From: JBFWMG01 sp050251715
GTDB lineage: Bacteria; Desulfobacterota; Desulfovibrionia; Desulfovibrionales; Desulfovibrionaceae
Direction of reading: 5' to 3'
Assembly: GCA_050251715.1 (NCBI GenBank)
Contig: JBFWMG010000012.1
Coordinates: 35,289-99,288 of the forward strand
Length of the DNA stretch: 64,000 nt
Part shown: positions 1-7,517 of the stretch, piece after piece
Layout of the letters: every line of letters starts with the position of its first letter
Position numbering within the stretch: the stretch's first letter is position 1
Notes under the pieces: model-generated
Seen by the model: only the letters and a program-made list of their open reading frames with translations
The model's database searches: none
What the model was told of the DNA's origin: nothing
Program-made: the position numbers and the translations under genes

Positions 1-476
1 CCCGGCTTGCCGAACACCTCGGCGCTCACGGAGCGCGCCACGCCCTCCAGCGAGGGAATAAGCGCCGCCAGCTTGGCCTGCACGACCTTGGGCCAGATCT
101 CTCCCTGGCGGTTCATGACCTCCACGTCCAGGCTGCACTCATCGCCCATGACGGTAAGGCTGCCGTAGACCAGATACGCGAGCCCCTTGGCATCCAGCGC
201 CGAGGCCGCCAACTCGCGGGCGGGCACGGCCATGTCCTTGAGCGCGCTTTTTTCCACGGGCTGGAAATGCTCCTTCCAGTGCAGCCTGGAAATGAGCATG
301 GCCTGGATGCCGTCTGACAGATACTGGTATTTGTCCGGGCCGTTGATCGTGAACGGCAGCACGCCGTAGTTCTTGGCCTCTTCCGCGGCCCGCGCGGGCG
401 CGGCGACGGCCAACATGGCGAAGACCGCGCACACGGCGGCGCCAGCCAAAAATATTCTATGCAAAATCGAGCGCAT
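1..476 (-). CDS. Secreted protein, N-terminal part (gene runs off the window start)
   Basis: The reading frame stays open from an ATG at 476 down to base 1, about 158 residues, so the C-terminus lies outside. A GGGAG ribosome site sits just before the ATG. The first ~31 residues form a signal peptide (basic start, hydrophobic core, APARA-A cleavage-like end), so the product should be exported. The mature start reads like the nucleotide-independent TolB-N/FlgO/CsgG type of fold (YGVLPFTINGP, then an alternation of hydrophobic strands). In Desulfovibrio, similar N-termini precede FG-GAP/VCBS repeat proteins; that is recollection only. It is divergent from purC. Confidence 0.6.
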   Translation of the reverse strand, partial: MRSILHRIFLAGAAVCAVFAMLAVAAPARAAEEAKNYGVLPFTINGPDKYQYLSDGIQAMLISRLHWKEHFQPVEKSALKDMAVPARELAASALDAKGLAYLVYGSLTVMGDECSLDVEVMNRQGEIWPKVVQAKLAALIPSLEGVARSVSAEVFGKP

Positions 477-763
477 GACGACTCCCTTGACCTGCCGCTT
501 TACATGCGGCGCTTTTGTTTTCATAGTGGCATGACGGCAAGAGGACGTGTTGTAGCACCTTCCCCATGGGTATGCAAAGCGGCGCGGGCCGCCCGGCCCG
601 GCCGCTCCGCGCCGCAGCGGATGCGGCGGGCTTGCGCTTTGGGCGTTTTACGGGTAGGCACGCGCGACGCACCCTTGTGCGCTGCGCCAGCGCAGTCTTA
701 ATACCTCACGGGGCGGGTGGCAACCAGCCCCCTCCCGGGAAAAACCATCTTTGCGAGGCGTCC

Positions 764-1666
764 ATGCAAGTCATCACCACCACCGCCATCAAGGAATACC
801 CACTGCTCTCCAGGGGCAAGGTGCGCGACATCTATGAGATATCGCCCGAAAGCCTGCTCATCGTGACCACGGACCGCATGTCCGCGTTCGACGTGGTCAT
901 GGGCGAGCCCATCCCCTACAAGGGCGTGGTGCTCAACAAGATCACCCTGTTCTGGATGGAGCAGTTCGCGGATTGTGCGCCGAACCATCTGCTGGCCACG
1001 GACCCGGCCGATTTTCCCGCCCCCCTGCGCGCCTATGCCGACGCCCTGGAAGGCCGCGCCGTCATCGCGCGCAAGGCCAAGCCCCTGCCCATCGAGTGCA
1101 TCGTGCGCGGCCACATCACCGGCTCCGGCTGGAAGGACTACCAGAAGACAGGCGCGGTGTGCGGCCACGCGCTGCCCTCGGGCCTGCTCGAATCCGCCAA
1201 GCTGGCCACCCCGCTCTTCACGCCCTCCACCAAGGCGGAACTGGGCCAGCACGACGAGAACATCACCCTGGACGCGGCCATGGCCATGGCGGGCGAAGAC
1301 ATGGTGCGCCGCGTCAGCGACCTGTCCATCGCCATCTTCAGCAAGGGCCGCGAACTGGCGGAACAACGTGGCATCATCATTGCCGACACCAAATTCGAAT
1401 TCGGCACCCTGCCCAACGGCGACCTGCTGCTCATCGACGAGGTGCTCACCCCGGATTCGTCGCGCTTCTGGCCCATGGCGGGCTATGCGCCCGGCGCGTC
1501 GCAGCCGAGCTTCGACAAGCAGTACCTGCGCGACTGGCTGTCGGCCCAACCCTGGGACAAGACCCCGCCGCCGCCCACGCTGCCCGAGGAAGTCATCAGC
1601 AAGACCCAACGCAAATACATCGAGGCCTACGAGGCGCTGACCGGCCTGACCCTCGACCTTCCCTGA
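764..1666 (+). CDS. purC: Phosphoribosylaminoimidazole-succinocarboxamide synthase (SAICAR synthetase)
   Basis: PurC joins CAIR with aspartate using ATP in purine biosynthesis. The 300-residue product carries the family signature features: RGKVRDIYE near residue 15, TTDRMSAFD (~36-44), IPYKGVVLN, VRGHITGSGWKDY and HDENI. The open frame extends upstream to 566, but that extension is low-complexity and the conserved protein starts at MQVITTTAIKEYP; a GAGG lies a few bases before ATG 764. The length fits the ~300-residue single-domain form. A 28-codon ORF follows after 12 bases, and a strong terminator lies at 1827-1866. Confidence 0.96.
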   Translation: MQVITTTAIKEYPLLSRGKVRDIYEISPESLLIVTTDRMSAFDVVMGEPIPYKGVVLNKITLFWMEQFADCAPNHLLATDPADFPAPLRAYADALEGRAVIARKAKPLPIECIVRGHITGSGWKDYQKTGAVCGHALPSGLLESAKLATPLFTPSTKAELGQHDENITLDAAMAMAGEDMVRRVSDLSIAIFSKGRELAEQRGIIIADTKFEFGTLPNGDLLLIDEVLTPDSSRFWPMAGYAPGASQPSFDKQYLRDWLSAQPWDKTPPPPTLPEEVISKTQRKYIEAYEALTGLTLDLP

Positions 1667-1678
1667 CGGAGAAACCGC

Positions 1679-1765
1679 ATGTCCGACCTTCTTATCACCC
1701 TTGGCCTGATCGGCGGTTGGCTGGCGCTGGTCAAGGTCGTGCTCCCCAAACTCGGAGCCGGATGA
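1679..1765 (+). CDS. 28-residue membrane-segment microprotein downstream of purC
   Basis: ATG 1679 follows the purC stop by 12 bases with GGAG at 1668-1671 as ribosome site. The peptide is MSDLLITLGLIGGWLALVKV followed by VLPKLGAG and a TGA: one hydrophobic helix of about 20 residues with a Trp, then a short basic/proline end. It should insert in the inner membrane if made. No function is recognised. Its place right behind purC and ahead of the terminator suggests co-transcription. Short peptides with a WLxLxxVVLPKLG tail seem familiar from Desulfovibrio genomes, but this is memory, not a search. Confidence 0.5.
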   Translation: MSDLLITLGLIGGWLALVKVVLPKLGAG

Positions 1766-1826
1766 GGACCATCCAAAAGTTGCAGTGTGCAGCAACAGAC
1801 CGATCCGACACGCAGGCGTCCGTAAG

Positions 1827-1866
1827 ACGCCAGCGGAAGCCGCCGCCAGGCGGCTTCCGGCGTTTT
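1827..1866 (+). terminator. Rho-independent terminator after purC and microprotein
   Basis: A 10-bp perfect stem (GGAAGCCGCC / GGCGGCTTCC) with loop GCCA, extended by CGCC/GGCG outside with small mismatches, followed by TTTT at 1862-1865. Confidence 0.85.
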
Positions 1867-1964
1867 GGGGCACACGATGCGCCCCCTCTGTCCACGCCGC
1901 GTCCGGGCCGCGTAAAAAAAATCTTGCCAAACCCGGCGCGACCCGTTAAGAAACCCCCTCCCAC

Positions 1965-2058
1965 GGAGAGGTGTCCGAGCTGGCCGAAGGAGCACGATTG
2001 GAAATCGTGTGCACCGGCAAAACCGGTGCCGTGGGTTCGAATCCCACCCTCTCCGCCA
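1965..2058 (+). tRNA. tRNA-Ser(GGA)
   Basis: Class II tRNA with encoded CCA. The acceptor GGAGAGG (1965-1971) pairs with CCTCTCC (2048-2054); G is the discriminator base and CCA is at 2056-2058. The anticodon stem CACGA/TCGTG encloses loop TTGGAAA, so the anticodon is GGA (UCC/UCU serine codons). A long variable arm, TGCACCGGCAAAACCGGTGC, and the T loop TTCGAAT are clear. The total is 94 nt, as expected for serine tRNAs. Confidence 0.97.
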
Positions 2059-2091
2059 TTTTTCCTGGCTGTTCCTTTTGGGGGCGGCACA

Positions 2092-2175
2092 GGAGCCGGG
2101 CGGCGGAAGCGCCGCCAACCCCGTCAGGCCCGAAAGGGAGCAGCGGTAACGGTTGCTTTCGGGTGTCCGGCTCCT
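2092..2175 (+). ncRNA. ffs: Signal recognition particle RNA (4.5S type)
   Basis: The segment has the conserved SRP domain IV core: GTCAGGCC..., then GGGAGCAGCGGTAAC, closed by pairing of GGAGCCGG near 2092 with CCGGCTCC near 2167-2174. This is the small bacterial form that binds Ffh and guides membrane-protein targeting. A strong terminator follows at 2180-2203. It lies 33 bases behind tRNA-Ser, so both may come from one precursor. The 5' end is set by pairing and could be off by a few bases. Confidence 0.92.
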
Positions 2176-2177
2176 CA

Positions 2178-2205
2178 AAGGCGCAAGCAAGGCTTGCGCC
2201 TTTGT
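2178..2205 (+). terminator. Terminator of the SRP RNA gene
   Basis: A perfect 9-bp stem GGCGCAAGC (2180-2188) / GCTTGCGCC (2192-2200) with loop AAG, then TTTGT. Confidence 0.88.
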
Positions 2206-2345
2206 CGTTTTGCGGCCCGCACAGCCGCCCATGTCGTCCCGCACCCATAGCGCCGCCGCGCAAAATCCCCCCGGTAGGGCATCGTCCGTTTCCTGGCCCC
2301 CTCCGTCCCCGCCGCACACATGGCCTTTTCCATACCCCGCCCACT

Positions 2346-2420
2346 CCGCAATCGCGCCACGCGCATTTCACCTGCCCCGCCGCAATCGCGCCACGCGCAT
2401 TTCACCTGCCCCGCCGCAAC
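2346..2420. repeat. 34-bp tandem repeat, about 2.2 copies
   Basis: The unit contains GCAATCGCGCCACGCGCATT and continues TTCACCTGCCCCGCC; copies begin at 2348 and 2382, and a short third begins at 2416. It lies in the 340-base gap between the SRP RNA terminator and the DUF4198 gene, where I see no coding region. The rest of that gap is GC-rich up to ~2430, then AT-rich with a TATAAT at 2475-2480 that may belong to a promoter for the next gene. Confidence 0.85.
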
Positions 2421-2549
2421 GCGCCCCGTGTGGCCCGCCTCTTTTTGCGCATACGGGTTTTTCTTTCACATTCTTATAATGACACGATTGATCTTTTCGT
2501 ATACATATGGTGCAACATTTTACGTCAAAATATTTCTTGGAGGAAAACG

Positions 2550-3338
2550 ATGACCCTGACCAGACACCTGTTGTGCAGCCTGCTTGTCGCCGCCATGACC
2601 GTGGCGGCCATGGCCGTTCCGGCCCACGCCCACTTCGGCATGATTATCCCCTCGAACACCACGCCCGGCCCCAAGTCGAAAACCATTTCCCTGCAATGCC
2701 TGTTCGCCCATCCGTTCACCCTGGTCGGCATGGAGCTGGTCAAGCCCAAGGCGTTCTACGCGGTCATGGATGGAACGAAAATCGACCTGCTTGGCTCGCT
2801 GAAGCAGAACAAGATGCTGGGCCACACCGCCTGGACGACCGACTTCACCATCAAGCGGCCCGGCGTGTACGCGCTGTACATGGAGCCGCAGCCCTATTGG
2901 GAGCCTGCCGAAGACCTGTCCATCATCCACTATACCAAGACATACGTGGCGGCTTTTGGCGGCGAAGAGGGATGGGACGAGCCCCTGGGCGTGAAAACCG
3001 AAATCGTGCCCATGCTGCGGCCCTTTGGCAATTACGCGGGCATGACCTTTGTGGGCAAGGTGCTGCGCGAGGGCAAACCCGTTCCCGGCGCCGACGTGGA
3101 AGTGGAATACTACAACGCGGACAACGCCCTTGGCCTGCCCACGGATTACCACCAGACCCACGTGGTCAAGGCCGATGACGCGGGCATCTTCGTGGCCACC
3201 TGCCCCCGCGCCGGTTGGTGGGGCTTTGCCGCACTCACCGAGGGCGACTTCACGGTCAAGGATCCCGACGGCAAGGAAAAGGCCGTGGAAATGGGCGCGG
3301 TCTTGTGGACGCATTTTGACGACTGGAAGAAGCGCTAG
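2550..3338 (+). CDS. Periplasmic DUF4198-type protein
   Basis: The 262-residue product has a signal peptide (residues ~1-27, ending AHA) and mature start HFGMIIPSNTT, typical of DUF4198 proteins, which are often seen with nickel/cobalt uptake systems (NikK-like). Here it stands alone, with no transporter next to it. The body is beta-rich with His residues and a C-terminal WTHFDDWKKR. ATG 2550 is preceded by TTGGAGGAAAACG, a very strong ribosome site; the longer upstream frame is not protein-like. The upstream AT-rich region carries TATAAT at 2475-2480. A metal-related role is inference from the family only. Confidence 0.75.
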   Translation: MTLTRHLLCSLLVAAMTVAAMAVPAHAHFGMIIPSNTTPGPKSKTISLQCLFAHPFTLVGMELVKPKAFYAVMDGTKIDLLGSLKQNKMLGHTAWTTDFTIKRPGVYALYMEPQPYWEPAEDLSIIHYTKTYVAAFGGEEGWDEPLGVKTEIVPMLRPFGNYAGMTFVGKVLREGKPVPGADVEVEYYNADNALGLPTDYHQTHVVKADDAGIFVATCPRAGWWGFAALTEGDFTVKDPDGKEKAVEMGAVLWTHFDDWKKR

Positions 3339-3358
3339 CGCAATGTCGCATTGTCGCC

Positions 3359-3447
3359 TTGAAACAATGCGAGGATTTGAAATAATGAAGCATTATTTCA
3401 ACAAAATGCATAAGAGCATCTCATCTTTTTCAAAGGCAGGATGCTCT
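3359..3447 (+). repeat. 89-bp multi-hairpin repeat, copy 1
   Basis: The core hairpin TTGAAATAATG (3377-3387) pairs with CATTATTTCAA (3391-3401); a second hairpin is AGAGCATC (3413-3420) with GATGCTCT (3440-3447). It differs from the copy at 5665-5753 at about five positions by eye. AT-rich against GC-rich surroundings, lying directly behind the DUF4198 gene. In this copy the right end also pairs with the next bases (GGCAGGATG/CATCCTGCC, 3435-3456). Confidence 0.9.
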
Positions 3448-3471
3448 CATCCTGCCGCCTACAAAAAAGGC

Positions 3472-3499
3472 AAGGCCGGGAACGTTCCCGGCCTTTTTC
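3472..3499. terminator. Bidirectional terminator
   Basis: The palindrome AAGGCCGGGAAC/GTTCCCGGCCTT at 3472-3495 is followed by a T run on the plus strand and preceded by an A run at 3462-3467. It can end both the DUF4198 gene (plus) and the membrane-protein gene (minus), which converge here. Confidence 0.85.
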
Positions 3500-3523
3500 G
3501 TTTTCCGCCCAGGCAATCCGGCG

Positions 3524-4243
3524 CTACCGCTGGTCCGGCTTGGAATCCGGCCCGGGGGGCGACTCCGGCACATGCGCGGTTTCGGGCCGGGCGTCGTGCA
3601 CCAGCATGCGCAGGATCACCCGCGCCGTGCCAGGCTGGAACGCGCCCACGCAGGCGCCTATGGCACTGCCAATGCCCGTGCCCACAACCACGTTCTGCGG
3701 CGACGCAAACAGCACTGCCCCCACCAGCCCCAAAAAACTCCCCACAAAGGATCCAAGAATAACACCGTCGGCAAGGTCGCCGCCGCCCTCGTCCCGCCGT
3801 TTGAGCAGTCCCTGCACGACAAGATACGCCAGCGACCCCACAAAGCCGCCGCCCACAGCCCCCAAAAAAGAAAACGCAAGACCCATGGCCGCCTCTATCC
3901 ACAACGGCCCATCACCGGGCGCCTGCGTGCCCTTTATGAGCCCCGCCGCCAGCCCCAGCGCCCACGCCCCGAGCATGCACCGGGTCCGCATGCGGTCCAC
4001 GGCAACGCTTTCGTTGAACGCCGCATCCTTTTCAGGCCGTATCATGTCCTCCACGCCGTCTTCAGGCAGGGCGGACGAGGGCGGCGCGCCATCACGGGAT
4101 TTCTTGAACATGGGCATGAACCGTTCATAGCGTGGAGCGTCCTCTTTGACCACGCTTTTCACTGCACCCGGTATCCTGAATGTTTTCCCTCTCACCACCC
4201 TGATATTGATTCCCAATCCAAGGGGTTCTATGCTATATGTCAT
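3524..4243 (-). CDS. Glycine-zipper membrane protein, unknown function
   Basis: A 239-residue product. The first ~80 residues are soluble and charged. They are followed by about four membrane segments rich in small residues (around 90-107, 118-140, 160-178 and 184-200, with GAVGGGFVGS and VGTGIGSAIGACVGA), then a short Pro-rich tail. The glycine patterns resemble glycine-zipper membrane proteins but I recognise no family. The ribosome site before ATG 4243 is weak, so a later start is possible. It is divergent from the cheY-like gene (45 bases) and ends at a shared terminator. Confidence 0.65.
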   Translation of the reverse strand: MTYSIEPLGLGINIRVVRGKTFRIPGAVKSVVKEDAPRYERFMPMFKKSRDGAPPSSALPEDGVEDMIRPEKDAAFNESVAVDRMRTRCMLGAWALGLAAGLIKGTQAPGDGPLWIEAAMGLAFSFLGAVGGGFVGSLAYLVVQGLLKRRDEGGGDLADGVILGSFVGSFLGLVGAVLFASPQNVVVGTGIGSAIGACVGAFQPGTARVILRMLVHDARPETAHVPESPPGPDSKPDQR

Positions 4244-4288
4244 ACCATGGTAGGAAGGCCATACTGATTAACTGCCGGAGGATATCGC

Positions 4289-4687
4289 ATGCGCGTACTC
4301 ATTGTGGAAGATGATTTCACCAGCCGCAAGCTGTTGCAGACCATCGTCGCGCCGTATGGCGAATGCGACATCGCAGTCAACGGCAAGGAAGCCGTGAGCG
4401 CCTTTGAAGCAGCTTCAGACGCGGGCAATCCCTACCATCTCATCTGTATGGACATCATGATGCCGGAAATGGACGGCCAGGAGGCGCTCAAGCGCATCAG
4501 AGCCCTTGAACGCCAGCGTGGCATCCAAAGCGTGGACGAAGTGAAGGTGGTCATGACCACTGCCTTGGACGACCCCAAAAACGTGGTCGAGGCCTACTAC
4601 AAGGGCGGCGCAAGCTCCTACATTCCCAAGCCCATTGACAAGCAACTCTTTGTCCACCTGTTGCGCAATCTCAAACTCATTCCCTGA
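4289..4687 (+). CDS. CheY-like single-domain response regulator
   Basis: The 132-residue receiver domain is complete: acidic pair Asp8/Asp9, phospho-acceptor Asp55 in CMDIMMPEMDG, Thr90 and Lys114 (in IPKP). There is no output domain, so it acts by binding a partner (flagellar motor, kinase or phosphorelay). A GGAGG site lies at 4276-4280 before ATG 4289. No chemotaxis gene is adjacent; a very strong hairpin follows the stop. It could be a CheY or a stand-alone relay protein; the sequence alone does not decide. Confidence 0.9.
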   Translation: MRVLIVEDDFTSRKLLQTIVAPYGECDIAVNGKEAVSAFEAASDAGNPYHLICMDIMMPEMDGQEALKRIRALERQRGIQSVDEVKVVMTTALDDPKNVVEAYYKGGASSYIPKPIDKQLFVHLLRNLKLIP

Positions 4688-4712
4688 TCCCGCACCACAG
4701 CCACGCGCCGAT

Positions 4713-4770
4713 GCCATGGACCGGATCATCCCGCATGCTATCCGGCATGCGGGATGATCCGGTCCATGGC
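4713..4770. repeat. Perfect 26-bp inverted repeat
   Basis: The left arm 4713-4738 (starts GCCATGGACCGGATCATCCC) is exactly complementary to the right arm 4745-4770, with a 6-base loop. There is no T run, so it is not a classic terminator. It sits 26 bases past the cheY-like stop. Confidence 0.95.
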
Positions 4771-4914
4771 CGGTTGTGACGTGGTCATGCCCCCACGCAT
4801 CGGTCCCCGCGCCGATGCGGGTTGACATTGCCCGCCTCTCGGCTAACACGATAAGAGCGCCGTCGCACCCAACCTTCCGGGTCACGTCATCCTCGGCGCT
4901 GGGGAGGTTCCTTC

Positions 4915-5580
4915 GTGAATCCGCATACGCTGGATTTTATTCTGCTCGGCATTGCCATCTACGTGCTGCTGCGCATTCTGCGCCGCAGAAACACGCCTCC
5001 GGACAAGGGTCGCCCCCGTCTGCCCGGCGAAGACCACCACGATGACGACACGCCCGAACGCCCCGATGCGGAACAGCCCGCCTACCGGAACGCGCGCAAC
5101 ACCTGGGACGCGCTGCGCTCGCGCCCAAACGGCCCGCAACAAGCCCAGCGTCCCACACGCGCGGACGATGCGCCCCCCATGTCCGGGTCGGACACCGTCC
5201 CTGTTCCCACCGGGTTCGACGAATCCGATTTTTTGGACGGCGCCAAGGCTGTCTTTGCCCGCATGCAGGAATCCTGGGCCAGACGCGACCTGGAAGACAT
5301 CGCCCACTTCACCACGCCGGCCGTGCTCGACGAAATAACCCGCCACGCCCAGGCGGACCCCACGCCCTCGCCGGTCGAGGTGCTGCTTATCAAGGCGCAA
5401 CTCCTGGAAGTGAAACAGGAACACGGCCAAACCCGGTGCACGGTCCACTACGACGTCCTGCTGCGCCAGGGCCGCTCGCGCGGCGAACCCACGCAGGTAC
5501 GTGAGATTTGGACCTTTGCCCGCACCGACAACGATCCGGGCTCCCTGTGGAAGCTCGACGCCATCCAGCAGCCGCAATAA
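4915..5580 (+). CDS. Tim44-like domain protein, single membrane anchor
   Basis: A 221-residue protein starting with GTG at 4915, with GGGGAGG at 4901-4907. Residues ~6-22 form one membrane helix, then a long hydrophilic Pro/Asp-rich linker (to ~100), then a C-terminal Tim44-like/MBA1-type fold (FLDGAKAVFARMQESWARRD onward, with the strand pattern KAQLLEVK...TVHYDVLL...EIWTFAR). Bacterial members are inner-membrane proteins of uncertain role. It stands alone and ends at a terminator (5601-5628). Confidence 0.8.
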   Translation: MNPHTLDFILLGIAIYVLLRILRRRNTPPDKGRPRLPGEDHHDDDTPERPDAEQPAYRNARNTWDALRSRPNGPQQAQRPTRADDAPPMSGSDTVPVPTGFDESDFLDGAKAVFARMQESWARRDLEDIAHFTTPAVLDEITRHAQADPTPSPVEVLLIKAQLLEVKQEHGQTRCTVHYDVLLRQGRSRGEPTQVREIWTFARTDNDPGSLWKLDAIQQPQ

Positions 5581-5596
5581 TCCGCCACCGCAAGAG

Positions 5597-5633
5597 AAAA
5601 GGCGTCCCTGGCCATGGCCGGGGACGCCTTTGT
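5597..5633 (+). terminator. Terminator of the Tim44-like gene
   Basis: Stem GGCGTCCC (5601-5608) / GGGACGCC (5621-5628), with inner GGCCATGGCC, then TTTGT. Confidence 0.8.
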
Positions 5634-5664
5634 CATGTGCGGCAACGCCTAGAGCATTGCAGCA

Positions 5665-5753
5665 TTGAAACAATGCGATGATTTGAAATAATGAAGCATT
5701 ATTTCAACAAAATGCATAAGAACATCTCATCTTTTTCAACGTCAAGATGCTCT
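5665..5753 (+). repeat. 89-bp multi-hairpin repeat, copy 2
   Basis: Same length and order as copy 1: TTGAAATAATG/CATTATTTCAA core hairpin, then AGAACATC...GATGCTCT. Its last bases form part of the TAG stop codon of the minus-strand lipoprotein gene (5752-5754), so the element abuts that gene exactly. Confidence 0.9.
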
Positions 5754-6309
5754 AGTAGGTGCCCAGCGCAACCCTGGCCTGGGCCAGCACCACCTTGTCC
5801 GTGGTGTTGACGGCATGCACAATGGCAAAATACGTGTTGCCCTTGCCACCCGAACACGGGGGCAGGTACGCGCCCGGCTTGAGCACGCTCCAGGTGGCCC
5901 GGTGGCCGTGGATGACGGTCACCCCGGCGGGCACGTCATTGGTCTCGCCCGCCACGGACGGCACCACAACCTCGGTCGCGCCCGCGGGCACGGCCACGGC
6001 AATGGCGCCATGCCCACCGTTGGTGGACAACGGCGTATACGTACGGTCGTTGAACTCCACGATGATCTGGTCGGCTCCGGCAGGAATGCCGCCCACGCGC
6101 AGGGCTGGCGACATGGCGTTCTTGCCGCCAAACTGCGCGCACTGCATGCCTGCGGGAACAAACTTGCCGTCCCACGCCGCATCCACAAACGCGACCTGCA
6201 ACTGCCCCAGCGACTCTATGGCCTCGTTGCCGAAATAGGTTTTCTTGCAGCCGGTGAACAGAAGAAGGGCCGTGACCGCCAGCAGGAGAGGGAACAACCG
6301 GGTACGCAT
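5752..6309 (-). CDS. PEBP-like (YbhB/YbcL) lipoprotein
   Basis: The start at 6309 has AAGGAG upstream and gives a lipoprotein signal with lipobox LFTGC, so the 185-residue protein should be lipid-anchored. The mature part carries phosphatidylethanolamine-binding-protein features: DGKFVPAGMQC, SPALRVGGIPAGADQ, and near the end PCSGGKGNTYFAIVHAV. The usual D-P-D ligand pocket motif is not evident, so binding of a small ligand is uncertain. The C-terminus abuts repeat copy 2, whose end supplies the stop codon. Family call from motifs only. Confidence 0.68.
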   Translation of the reverse strand: MRTRLFPLLLAVTALLLFTGCKKTYFGNEAIESLGQLQVAFVDAAWDGKFVPAGMQCAQFGGKNAMSPALRVGGIPAGADQIIVEFNDRTYTPLSTNGGHGAIAVAVPAGATEVVVPSVAGETNDVPAGVTVIHGHRATWSVLKPGAYLPPCSGGKGNTYFAIVHAVNTTDKVVLAQARVALGTY

Positions 6310-6412
6310 ACGAACTCCTTGTAGTGGTGTATGAAAAATGACCAAAACAACGCGGAATATATGCATTTAAACTGCCATGTTGTCAATCCTGCCCGAACAA
6401 TGAAGGAGCCTG

Positions 6413-7297
6413 CTACCGCCGCCCCCTCCCCCATTTCTGGATGCCCAGCCCGGCCATGATGCACCCCAGGCCAGCGAACGTGGACGCCGCAATGGTCTCG
6501 CCCACAAAAAGGTGGATGAAAAACAGTGACAGGAACGGGGACAGGAAAATCAGATTGCCCACCTTGGCCGTGTTCTCCGACAGCTTGAGCGCCGCCAGCC
6601 ACAACACAAAGGCAAACCCCATCTCGAACGCCCCCACATAGGCCGCTCCCGCCACCCCTGCCCAGGGCACGGGCCATACCACCGACCATACCGCGCACGC
6701 CGCCCATGCAAACGGCAACGAAAAAAGGAAATTGAGAAACAGCCCCACCACGGGATCCCGCCGGTCCCGCGTGTTGTAGATCCAATACAGCGCCCAGATC
6801 ACCGTGCTGCCCAATGCCAGCGCCACACCCAACGGACTGGAAAACCGCATGGCCAACGGGTCGCCGTGCGTGGCAATGACCACCACGCCCAGATAACTGA
6901 CCGCCGTGGCCGCCAGATCCCACCGCCCTATCCGCTGCCCCAGCAACGGAATGGACAACAACGCCAGGGTCACGGCCCAGGTGTAGTTGATGGGCTGCGC
7001 CTCCTGCGCGGGCAGCAGATCGTACGCCTTGAACAACACCAGATAATACAGCAGCGGATTGCACAACCCAAACACCAACGACTGCGCATACTCCCGCCGC
7101 CCATACCCGAACGCCAGCCGCAACCGCCCCTGCGCCAGCAACACGCCCGCCAACACCACCACCGACGCCACGCTGGACCAGAACACCAGCTGCACCGGAT
7201 CCAAATGCCGCAACGCCAGCTTGAACGCCGACGCCACCGTGGACCACATCAACACCGCGCCCAGAGCGCATGCGTACGCCTTGCTTTGCTGCCGCAA
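6413..7297 (-). CDS. EamA/DMT-family transporter (first of three)
   Basis: A 294-residue protein with about ten hydrophobic helices in two EamA repeats, a drug/metabolite-type exporter of unknown substrate. I place the start at TTG 7297 because a GGAGG (7305-7309, minus sense) sits 7 bases upstream and the first helix (YACALGAVLMW) follows at once. The longer frame to 7363 would translate through a strong palindrome at 7315-7350. It follows the liv operon in the same direction, but a terminator at 7444-7485 separates them. Confidence 0.85.
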   Translation of the reverse strand: MRQQSKAYACALGAVLMWSTVASAFKLALRHLDPVQLVFWSSVASVVVLAGVLLAQGRLRLAFGYGRREYAQSLVFGLCNPLLYYLVLFKAYDLLPAQEAQPINYTWAVTLALLSIPLLGQRIGRWDLAATAVSYLGVVVIATHGDPLAMRFSSPLGVALALGSTVIWALYWIYNTRDRRDPVVGLFLNFLFSLPFAWAACAVWSVVWPVPWAGVAGAAYVGAFEMGFAFVLWLAALKLSENTAKVGNLIFLSPFLSLFFIHLFVGETIAASTFAGLGCIMAGLGIQKWGRGRR

Positions 7298-7314
7298 AGG
7301 AATGCCTCCGGCGG

Positions 7315-7350
7315 CCGGGGAGGGAACTTTTGAAAAAGTTCCCTCCCCGG
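7315..7350. repeat. Perfect 16-bp inverted repeat ahead of the EamA gene
   Basis: CCGGGGAGGGAACTTT (7315-7330) pairs exactly with 7335-7350 around a TGAA loop. It has no T tail and lies just upstream of the EamA ribosome site. A related but imperfect palindrome occurs at 41370-41413. Confidence 0.92.
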
Positions 7351-7443
7351 ACCCCACCCTCAAAACTTTTCAGTTGGTTAATGGCGCATTCTGTATATGG
7401 GTTTCCAGGCCGGGGCGCAAATGCGTGCAGGAGCGGCGACCGG

Positions 7444-7485
7444 AAAAAGGAGGAAGATTTCGCGCCGGGGCGGCGCGAAATCTTC
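7444..7485 (-). terminator. Terminator of the liv operon
   Basis: A perfect 14-bp stem GAAGATTTCGCGCC (7453-7466) / 7472-7485. On the minus strand it is followed by CTCC and then TTTTT (the A run at 7444-7448). It lies 32 bases past the livF stop. Confidence 0.88.
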
Positions 7486-7517
7486 GCCGTTCCCCGCCGC
7501 ACCGCCGCGCCAGCGTG

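Noticed and set aside
566..763. N-terminal extension of PurC
   Set aside because: The extra residues are Ala/Arg-rich and unlike PurC; the ribosome site fits ATG 764.
2346..2420. Tandem repeat as a CRISPR array
   Set aside because: Copies are directly adjoining with no spacers and no cas gene nearby.
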